From Alphaproteobacteria bacterium (GTDB taxonomy: Bacteria; Pseudomonadota; Alphaproteobacteria; UBA6184), in NCBI GenBank assembly GCA_030433125.1, contig JAUIKZ010000060.1, positions 1-5,288 of the forward strand: 5,288 bases of DNA, written 5' to 3'. This document shows, piece by piece, positions 1 to 4,780 of this stretch (the stretch's first letter is position 1; each line of letters starts with the position of its first letter). Under the pieces are notes generated by a model, which saw nothing but the letters and a program-made list of their open reading frames with translations, had not been told where the DNA came from and did not search any database. The translations under genes were made by a program, and so were the position numbers.

Positions 1-490
1 ATTGGGCGACGCCTAACACATATATGGTAGCGTTTAAGGTAGTAATTGAGTAATTGAGAGAGCTAACACTTTTTGTGCGGAGTAACACCGACCGGGCGCG
101 TGAGGTGAGTGCTGTATCACTGCGGTACTTAGACACATCGGGTGCTTTTCCTACCTCTAGTTTGTCATACACATCAAACACGCCTTTCACTTTCCAGAGC
201 TCGGTGATTAAATTGAGGTGGGTTTCGGCAGTAGGGAGATGCCCCCCAATCAGCACGCGCCCTTCGTGTACGAGATAGGTGATGTCATTAATGTGGTCAC
301 CGAGGATTTTATCCGCCACCTTGTATATATCGGAGCTGAGTTTTTTATCGGAAATAAAACCACTGACGCCGCCATCTTGCATGGCGATGGTGCCAACGGT
401 TCCGCCTGCTACACCGGCTACGACTAGCCCTGCGCAGCCTGAAAGGGTTAAGGCGCTAAGGGAGATGGCGATGGTTTTTAATGTATTCAT
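1..490 (-). CDS. Dual BON-domain outer-membrane lipoprotein, DolP/YraP-like (3' end cut by window edge)
   Basis: The minus-strand frame opens with ATG at 488-490 and stays open to the window edge, giving 163 residues without a stop. Residues 1-18 form a lipoprotein signal peptide ending in the lipobox LSGC, with the lipidated cysteine at 19. The next residue is Ala, not Asp, which suits outer-membrane sorting. A Gly/Ala/Val-rich stretch follows (20-42). BON domain 1 spans about 50-113, with the core HEGRVLIGGHLPT and the end VKGVFDVYDKLEV. BON domain 2 begins near 124 (SDTALTSRARSVLL) and is cut after YVLGVAQ. This order matches E. coli DolP (YraP), about 191 residues, so roughly 30 residues are probably missing. 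DolP is known to bind anionic phospholipid and support outer-membrane integrity; the same role here is inferred. The start lies 7 bases after the accD stop, with a weak AGG overlapping that stop, so the two genes are probably co-transcribed and coupled. Other BON lipoproteins such as OsmY relatives are possible. Confidence 0.85.
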   Translation of the reverse strand, partial: MNTLKTIAISLSALTLSGCAGLVVAGVAGGTVGTIAMQDGGVSGFISDKKLSSDIYKVADKILGDHINDITYLVHEGRVLIGGHLPTAETHLNLITELWKVKGVFDVYDKLEVGKAPDVSKYRSDTALTSRARSVLLRTKSVSSLNYSITTLNATIYVLGVAQ

Positions 491-497
491 ACTGTGC

Positions 498-1343
498 CTA
501 TTGCTTTGTGAGCATGCCGAGAACGTTGCCCAATTGAGTCTTTAATTTGTGACGGTGCACTACCATGTCTACCATGCCGTGTTCAAGCAAGTATTCGGCA
601 CGTTGGAATCCTTCCGGGAGCTTTTCTTTAATGGTTTGCTCAATAACACGGGCGCCGGTAAAACCTATCACGGCACCTGTCTCCGCCATTATAACATCAC
701 CCAAGCTAGCAAAGGAAGCGGAAACGCCGCCTGTGGTGGGGTCTGTTAGCACTGTAATAAATGGTGCCTTTTCCTCTTTAACAATACGGCTAGCCAGGGT
801 GGTGCGGGCCATTTGCATGAGTGATAAAATGCCCTCTTGCATACGGGCCCCGCCAGAAGAAGGAATGACTATAAAAGGAATCTTATCTGCTGCGGCAACC
901 TCGGCGCCTTTTAATAATGCGTTCCCCACATACATACCCATGGAACCACCAATGAAGGCGAAGTCAAAAACAGCGATAACGCATTTAACGCCTTTTACTT
1001 CCCCGATGGCCAGCTTGATGGCATCTTCTGCGTTTGTTTTTGCTTTGGCGTCTCGCAGGCGATCGGTGTAACGTTTGCTATCACGGAAGTGTAAAGGGTC
1101 TTGCGGTGGAGCTGGCACCGCTATCAATTTATATTCATTATTATCATACAAAAGCTTTAAACGAAGGTCGGCGCTGATACGATAGTGGTAATCGCAATGT
1201 GGACACACCTTATGGTTCTTGTCGAGCTCTTTATGAAAAATCATTTGCTCGCACTGGGGGCATTTGCTCCACAAATCTTCCGCCACATCTTTTTTCATGA
1301 GGGCGCGTATTTTAGGCCTAATAAGGTTCGTAAGCCAATTCAT
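498..1343 (-). CDS. accD: Acetyl-CoA carboxylase carboxyltransferase subunit beta
   Basis: AccD is the beta subunit of the carboxyltransferase half of acetyl-CoA carboxylase. With AccA it moves the carboxyl group from biotin on AccB to acetyl-CoA, making malonyl-CoA for fatty acid synthesis in the cytoplasm. The 281 residues are close to full length for the family. The N-terminal zinc ribbon is intact, with Cys28, Cys31, Cys47 and Cys50 in a CPxC...CPHC arrangement. The crotonase-fold carboxyltransferase core carries FIGGSMG (130-136), SGGARMQEG (163-171) and PTTGGVSASFASLGD (202-216), all standard AccD signatures. The FRDSKRYTDRLRD and EKLPEGFQ stretches are typical of alphaproteobacteria. 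The start is supported by AAAGGA six bases upstream and by the conserved N-terminus MNWLTN. In many alphaproteobacteria accD is followed by folC; here a BON lipoprotein follows instead. Assignment is secure. Confidence 0.97.
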   Translation of the reverse strand: MNWLTNLIRPKIRALMKKDVAEDLWSKCPQCEQMIFHKELDKNHKVCPHCDYHYRISADLRLKLLYDNNEYKLIAVPAPPQDPLHFRDSKRYTDRLRDAKAKTNAEDAIKLAIGEVKGVKCVIAVFDFAFIGGSMGMYVGNALLKGAEVAAADKIPFIVIPSSGGARMQEGILSLMQMARTTLASRIVKEEKAPFITVLTDPTTGGVSASFASLGDVIMAETGAVIGFTGARVIEQTIKEKLPEGFQRAEYLLEHGMVDMVVHRHKLKTQLGNVLGMLTKQ

Positions 1344-1349
1344 AAAAAT

Positions 1350-1355
1350 TCCTTT
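1350..1355 (-). promoter_or_regulatory. Ribosome binding site of accD
   Basis: On the minus strand AAAGGA is followed by six bases (ATTTTT) and then the accD ATG. This is a standard Shine-Dalgarno spacing and fixes the start at 1343. Confidence 0.7.
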
Positions 1356-1370
1356 ATTAGCATTAATTTT

Positions 1371-1400
1371 TCTATAGTTGTTTTGTACCTAATTTTTTAA
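1371..1400 (-). promoter_or_regulatory. Candidate promoter of the accD operon
   Basis: Reading the minus strand, TTAAAA (1400-1395) and TATAGA (1376-1371) are separated by 18 bases. Each matches the sigma-70 consensus at four of six positions, and the -10 keeps the full TATA. It would give a leader of roughly 20 bases ending at the accD ribosome site. A competing pair, TTTACG (1410-1405) and TACAAA (1387-1382) with a 17-base spacer, is about as good. The region is AT-rich, so chance matches are likely. Confidence 0.3.
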
Positions 1401-1425
1401 CAAGCGTAAACTATTTTTCAATATT
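1397..1425 (+). promoter_or_regulatory. Candidate promoter of the oxidoreductase-tsaD operon
   Basis: TTAACA (1397-1402, five of six to the -35 consensus) is followed after 17 bases by AATATT (1420-1425, four of six to the -10). A start of transcription near 1432 would leave a leader of about 18 bases before the ATG at 1450. It overlaps the candidate accD promoter on the other strand, so the two divergent operons may compete or share a regulator. This is a consensus match only. Confidence 0.4.
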
Positions 1426-1449
1426 TGGTGTGTAAAGTAGAGTGTAGAC

Positions 1450-1848
1450 ATGAAGGGTTTTATGCGATTTGTACATAAATTTTTTTTGGTGCTCACGATT
1501 TGCATCTCCAGCGTTATGCCCAGCGATGCTCAATTAAAAAACATCGCTGAAAATTTTAAGCTTACCTTTTTTTACTTATCGTACTGCCCCCATTGCAAGG
1601 CACAATCTAAAGACCTTTTACAGCTGCAAGAGGATTATGGCTTTGAAATTGATGCCTACAGCTTAAATGGTAAGCCTTTAAAACCTTACGAGTTTAAAGA
1701 AGACCATTCACTCTGGCTTAAAACAAATGCAAAATCAGCACCCGCCATTGTACTGCAAGGAAAGCATACATCTCATTGGATCCCCCTTGCTGAAGGCCGC
1801 CTTGAGTTAAACGAGCTAAAAAATGAGATTCTTGAGGCTTTAAATTAG
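1450..1848 (+). CDS. Secreted thioredoxin-fold thiol:disulfide oxidoreductase, TraF/TrbB-like (CPHC)
   Basis: The 132-residue protein starts with a Sec-type signal peptide: basic residues near Arg6 and Lys10, a hydrophobic core FFLVLTICISSVM, and a likely cut after SDA (Ala27). The mature part has a thioredoxin-type active site, CPHC at Cys46-Cys49, after the strand LTFFYLSY. A probable cis-proline follows at Pro98 (SAPAIV). The pattern of the CPHC motif, then YGFEIDAYSLNGKPL, then APAIVL and a short C-terminal helix resembles the TraF/TrbB family of F-type conjugation systems, whose members act on disulfides in the periplasm. No other transfer gene is visible, so the name reflects fold, not a proven conjugation role. 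The Shine-Dalgarno for Met1 is weak (TAGAG). Met5 at 1462 has GAAGGG four bases upstream and also leaves a complete signal peptide, so the start is uncertain. It is the first gene of a tight operon. Local sequence is more AT-rich than tsaD. Confidence 0.8.
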   Translation: MKGFMRFVHKFFLVLTICISSVMPSDAQLKNIAENFKLTFFYLSYCPHCKAQSKDLLQLQEDYGFEIDAYSLNGKPLKPYEFKEDHSLWLKTNAKSAPAIVLQGKHTSHWIPLAEGRLELNELKNEILEALN

Positions 1849-1851
1849 GGG
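1847..1851 (+). promoter_or_regulatory. Ribosome binding site overlapping the upstream stop codon
   Basis: AGGGG begins inside the TAG stop of the oxidoreductase gene (1846-1848) and lies nine bases before the ATG at 1861. A ribosome finishing the first gene would therefore sit over this site, which suggests coupled translation. Confidence 0.55.
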
Positions 1852-1860
1852 CTTACAGGC

Positions 1861-2289
1861 ATGAGCGCTTCATTAAAAAAAACAGTCTCCCTTAAACAAA
1901 AAATAGCGGAAGATGCTTTGATGGCTGTACGCAATGACATTATGGCATTGCAGGCAGAGTTGCAAAATCTGTTAGACAAAAAAACGGCTTTGGCCGCCGA
2001 CCTTGAGGTACAAGAAGAAATAACCCTGTTCGACCAAATAAACTTTGAGGCCTGGCCAGCCTATTGGAAGAAAATAACCGAGGAAATAAGAGCGTTAGAG
2101 AACTATATTCACTCTGTGAACAAGCAACTCGCCGCCTTAACAAAGAGGCAGCACACGCTTTTTTCGGAGAAGAAGTCTTATGAGATCACTTTCGACACCC
2201 TTGACAAAAAAGAAAAAAACTTTCTCAGGCTGCGTGCTGACAAAAACCTTGATGAGCTAAATATAATCAATTATAACTTTCGTAAGTAA
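1861..2289 (+). CDS. Small cytoplasmic coiled-coil protein, possibly FliJ/YscO-like
   Basis: The product is 142 residues, highly charged, without cysteine, signal peptide or membrane segment. Two long helical stretches with heptad spacing are evident, about residues 8-50 (LKQKIAEDALMAVRND onward) and 70-125, joined by a short aromatic segment FEAWPAYWKKI (about 61-71). Length, the two-helix antiparallel layout, an N-terminal L..LK.K..E.A pattern and a C-terminal K..LDEL motif recall FliJ, the roughly 147-residue stalk and chaperone-escort protein of flagellar export (YscO in type III secretion). Coiled coils converge easily, so this is a hypothesis. No flagellar gene is adjacent. It starts 12 bases after the oxidoreductase stop, with AGGGG overlapping that stop, and ends 9 bases before the peptidase gene, so it belongs to the operon. 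An A8 run lies at codons 5-8. Real gene likely; function unproven. Confidence 0.75.
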   Translation: MSASLKKTVSLKQKIAEDALMAVRNDIMALQAELQNLLDKKTALAADLEVQEEITLFDQINFEAWPAYWKKITEEIRALENYIHSVNKQLAALTKRQHTLFSEKKSYEITFDTLDKKEKNFLRLRADKNLDELNIINYNFRK

Positions 2290-2298
2290 TTTTAACAT

Positions 2299-3606
2299 AT
2301 GTCATCAAATCAAGGGCTTATTAAAAAGCTACGTGTCGGTAGCGACATGATATTTCTGGCAACGTTGGTCTCGTTGGCGGTTTTCAGTGTGTTTCTCAAA
2401 AGCTTTAATGTTTTCTTTCCGGTTGAACAACCGAGCGTTGAGTCATTCTTGGAAACCAAACTTTCAGAATATGTGTATGCCGAACCAGAAATCACCCCAA
2501 ACCAACTGCCAAAAGATTTATCACTGTTCCTTGAAAAAGGCGAGACGATCACGTCTTTGCTTACCTCTGAAGGGGTGAGGTATCCTAAGGTGCTGGAAAT
2601 TGTGAAAGCGCTACAAAGCCATGTTAACTTTAGGCGTCTCCAAGAAGGCACGCAAATTAACGTAACTATATTGCGCGAAACCCGCGAAGCCCCTGTGCAG
2701 GTGTTGGCGTTATCGGTGGTGAAATCAGCCACCGAAAAGGTTGAGCTCACGCTACAGGACGATGGTAAATATAAAGTACGCACGCTGAACAAAAACTTCG
2801 TGAAAGAAAACCGTCACATAAATGGCACGATCCAATGCAGTCTTATTTCATGCATGCAGCGCCATGGTGTGCCGTATGGGGTGATTACGCAATTGGTGAA
2901 TGCTTACAGCTCTATCATCGACTTCCAGCGCAGTATTTATAAAGGCGACACCTTTGAGGTGCTGTTTGAAGAGCAAAAAGATGATGAAACGGGTCGCATT
3001 ATGGGCGTGGTGCTGAAGTACGCCAGCCTCACCACAAAGGGCGAGAAAATGCCTCTTTATTCCTTTGATACAGCGCACGCCAAACGTACGTACTATAACG
3101 AAAAAGGCGAAGCCGCCGTGAAGAACCTTTTGCTCACACCCATCAACAGTGCGCGCATATCCTCTCATTTTGGGCGACGCCGCCACCCTATTCTGGGTTA
3201 CACCAAGCTGCATAAAGGGATCGATTTCGCGGCCCCCACGGGCACACCCATATTTGCAGCTGGTGATGGCATTGTGCTAAAAGCCGGAACCAACGGGGGT
3301 TATGGGCGCTACATAAAAATTAAGCATAATGGCACCTTCGCCACCGCTTATGCGCACCTTAGTCGTTTTGCGCCCAAACTTAAAAAAGGCATGCGCGTGC
3401 AACAGGGGCAGGTGATCGGCTATGTGGGCACAACTGGCCGCAGCACGGGCCCTCACTTACACTATGAAGTAATTAAAAATGGACGTCACATTAACCCGGC
3501 TAAAATTAAGAGCCTCCCCAGTGTTAAGCTACGTGGGAATGATCTTAAACGCTTTAAAAATTACGTGAAGAGCATTCAAAACGAGTTAAAACAGGCAAAA
3601 GCATAA
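2299..3606 (+). CDS. Membrane-anchored M23 (LytM-type) peptidoglycan endopeptidase
   Basis: The 435-residue protein probably cuts peptide cross-links of murein in the periplasm. It has a short basic cytoplasmic N-terminus, then one membrane helix (about 17-36, MIFLATLVSLAVFSVFLKSF) that serves as anchor or uncleaved signal. A LysM/OapA-like region spans about 70-125 (LEKGETITSLLTSEGV...LQEGTQINV). A second regulatory domain, as in MepM and Csd3, lies about 175-265 (GTIQCSLISC...YKGDTFEVLFEE). The M23 domain covers about 280-400, with HKGIDF (zinc ligands His305 and Asp309), AHLS (His353) and GPHLHYE (His386, His388). All expected metal and catalytic residues are present, so it should be active, unlike NlpD/EnvC-type activators. 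A basic tail (405-435) is usual for this group. Its only cysteines are Cys180 and Cys185. The ATG at 2299 has no clear Shine-Dalgarno; Met17 would remove the basic N-terminus, so 2299 is preferred. The stop overlaps the tsaD start. Confidence 0.93.
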   Translation: MSSNQGLIKKLRVGSDMIFLATLVSLAVFSVFLKSFNVFFPVEQPSVESFLETKLSEYVYAEPEITPNQLPKDLSLFLEKGETITSLLTSEGVRYPKVLEIVKALQSHVNFRRLQEGTQINVTILRETREAPVQVLALSVVKSATEKVELTLQDDGKYKVRTLNKNFVKENRHINGTIQCSLISCMQRHGVPYGVITQLVNAYSSIIDFQRSIYKGDTFEVLFEEQKDDETGRIMGVVLKYASLTTKGEKMPLYSFDTAHAKRTYYNEKGEAAVKNLLLTPINSARISSHFGRRRHPILGYTKLHKGIDFAAPTGTPIFAAGDGIVLKAGTNGGYGRYIKIKHNGTFATAYAHLSRFAPKLKKGMRVQQGQVIGYVGTTGRSTGPHLHYEVIKNGRHINPAKIKSLPSVKLRGNDLKRFKNYVKSIQNELKQAKA

Positions 3607-4619
3607 TGCCTCTTGTTTTGGGTGTGGAGACAAGTTGTGATGAAACAAGTGTGGCGGTGGTTAATGAGCGCCGGGAGATCCTGCATCATGCTATATATTC
3701 TCAAATAGAAGAGCATAAAAAATATAAAGGAGTGGTGCCCGAAATCGCGGCTCGCGCTCACTTGGTGCGCCTAAAAGAACTGCTGAATAATGTGAGTGTT
3801 CCCCTGAGCGAGGTGGATGCCTTTGCTGCCACCGCCGGGCCTGGCTTGATAGGGGGGCTAAATGTGGGGGTGATGGCTGCGAAGTCACTGAGCTACACGC
3901 TTAACAAGCCATTTCTGGCGATTAACCATTTAGAAGGGCATGCCCTCACGCCGCGTCTCACGAATAACGTCGCCTTCCCCTACCTGCTGCTGTTAGTGTC
4001 CGGGGGGCATAGCCAAATCGTGTGGGTGAAGGGGTTAGGGCAATACCAGGTGCTGGGTAGCACCATAGATGACGCTGTGGGCGAAGCCTTTGATAAAACA
4101 GCGAAGGTGCTGGGGTTGCCCCATCCGGGGGGCGTGGCCTTAGAGAAATTGGCCAAAACCGGGGATGCCGCGCAATATGCCTTGCCTCGCCCATTATGTT
4201 CAAAAGGTGATTTGCGCTTTTCTTTTTCGGGATTAAAAACGGCGGTGCTTAAAATCACTGAAAAGCCAGATTTTACGCCTGACAGGAAACCGCATTTAGC
4301 CGCAGCCTTTCAAGAAACGGCCGCCAATGTTTTGGCTTACAAAATAAAACAGGCCATGTTGCTGTTAAAAGAGCTGCAAGAAGCGCCCACATCCCTCGTG
4401 ATAGCGGGGGGCGTGGGGGCGAACCAAACGGTGCGCGAAAAGCTGCAACAGGTAGCAGCGGATTATGGTTGGCAATTTGTAGCGCCGCCCCCCAAGCTAT
4501 GCACTGATAATGGCGCCATGATAGCCTGGGCCGGGGTAGAACGTTTGATGGCCGGCAAAGTAAGTGAGCTGTCTTTTAAACCCACGCCTCGTTGGCCCTT
4601 AAGTGAGTGTGTTTTATAA
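3606..4619 (+). CDS. tsaD: tRNA N6-threonylcarbamoyladenosine (t6A) transferase subunit
   Basis: TsaD (formerly Gcp/YgjD) transfers the threonylcarbamoyl group from threonylcarbamoyl-AMP to A37 of ANN-decoding tRNAs, working with TsaB and TsaE after TsaC makes the intermediate. The 337 residues are full length. Signatures in order are VETSCDET (7-14), GVVPEIAAR (42-50), AGPGLIGGL (77-85), NHLEGH (107-112) with metal ligands His108 and His112, VSGGH (131-135), DDAVGEAFDK (155-164), FSFSGLK (205-211), AGGVGAN (267-273) and CTDNGAMIAWAG (299-310) with ligand Asp301. The start overlaps the peptidase stop as TAATG, a common form of translational coupling. The linkage to a murein hydrolase and a thiol oxidoreductase is not the usual textbook neighbourhood. 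The gene is more GC-rich than the two genes that open the operon and has four in-frame G6 runs at Gly-Gly pairs. The old label glycoprotease is not supported by current knowledge of the family. Confidence 0.97.
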   Translation: MPLVLGVETSCDETSVAVVNERREILHHAIYSQIEEHKKYKGVVPEIAARAHLVRLKELLNNVSVPLSEVDAFAATAGPGLIGGLNVGVMAAKSLSYTLNKPFLAINHLEGHALTPRLTNNVAFPYLLLLVSGGHSQIVWVKGLGQYQVLGSTIDDAVGEAFDKTAKVLGLPHPGGVALEKLAKTGDAAQYALPRPLCSKGDLRFSFSGLKTAVLKITEKPDFTPDRKPHLAAAFQETAANVLAYKIKQAMLLLKELQEAPTSLVIAGGVGANQTVREKLQQVAADYGWQFVAPPPKLCTDNGAMIAWAGVERLMAGKVSELSFKPTPRWPLSECVL

Positions 4620-4711
4620 TTTTCCTTTTGAGCAGGGCTTTAACACTTACCCCACGGACATTTTCGTGCCACTTGCAATTCAAATAAGTAAAATTAATAA
4701 AATTTTAATAC

Positions 4712-4740
4712 TTGAAATTATTTGGTGCCTACACCATATT
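4712..4740 (+). promoter_or_regulatory. Candidate promoter of the MFS transporter gene
   Basis: TTGAAA (4712-4717, five of six to the -35 consensus) is followed after exactly 17 bases by CATATT (4735-4740, four of six to the -10). Transcription would begin near 4747, leaving a leader of about 34 bases to the ATG at 4781. A second, weaker pair, TTGCAA (4673-4678) and AATAAA (4696-4701), lies upstream. The palindrome at 4723-4736 falls within the spacer. Confidence 0.45.
4723..4736. repeat. Perfect 5-bp inverted repeat in the promoter spacer, possible operator
   Basis: TGGTG and CACCA flank the four-base centre CCTA. The palindrome sits between the -35 and -10 elements and overlaps the first two bases of the -10. 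A repressor bound there would block RNA polymerase, and MerR-type activators also bind promoter spacers. As RNA it would be a small hairpin only if transcription began upstream. A 5-bp repeat is short enough to arise by chance. Confidence 0.35.
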
Positions 4741-4771
4741 AGGCGTAAAGTTTAGCACGAATCTAAAATAT

Positions 4772-4776
4772 AGGGA
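4772..4776 (+). promoter_or_regulatory. Ribosome binding site of the MFS transporter gene
   Basis: AGGGA lies four bases before the ATG at 4781. The spacing is slightly short, but no comparable site precedes the later in-frame ATGs at 4796 and 4889, so this motif decides the start. Confidence 0.5.
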
Positions 4777-4780
4777 TCCA

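Larger units (their letters stand above)
4620..4780. other. AT-rich intergenic region between tsaD and the transporter gene
   Basis: These 161 bases hold no credible coding frame. Positions 4680-4722 are very AT-rich. A short hairpin, CACGGA with TTCGTG around a CATT loop (4653-4668), follows tsaD but lacks a downstream T-run, so no convincing intrinsic terminator is seen. The right half holds the candidate transporter promoter, a palindrome and a ribosome site. Read-through from tsaD into the transporter gene cannot be excluded. Confidence 0.7.

Noticed and set aside
54..545. Three short plus-strand frames at the left end
   Set aside because: The minus strand here encodes a lipoprotein with a lipobox and BON domains, and the plus frames are its antisense shadows.
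565..1071. A 168-codon plus-strand open frame opposite accD
   Set aside because: It lies wholly antisense to a well-conserved gene and its translation has no recognisable domain; open mirror frames are common opposite coding sequence.
2..3181. A shared 12-mer TTGGGCGACGCC at 2-13 and 3170-3181
   Set aside because: The copies lie in unrelated genes in different frames and strands, with no extension beyond 12 bases, so chance is the simplest explanation.
2848..3213. A 121-codon minus-strand open frame inside the M23 peptidase gene
   Set aside because: It is fully antisense to a conserved catalytic protein and shows no motif or ribosome site of its own.
3980..4258. A 92-codon minus-strand open frame inside tsaD
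   Set aside because: It is antisense to the conserved tsaD core and is best explained by codon structure of that gene.
4600..4649. TAAGTG...CACTTA inverted repeat spanning the tsaD stop
   Set aside because: Six pairs around a 38-base loop is too weak, and no T-run follows.
4653..4668. Hairpin CACGGA-CATT-TTCGTG after tsaD as an intrinsic terminator
   Set aside because: The stem is only six pairs with one G-T pair and no T-run follows it on either side in the expected position.
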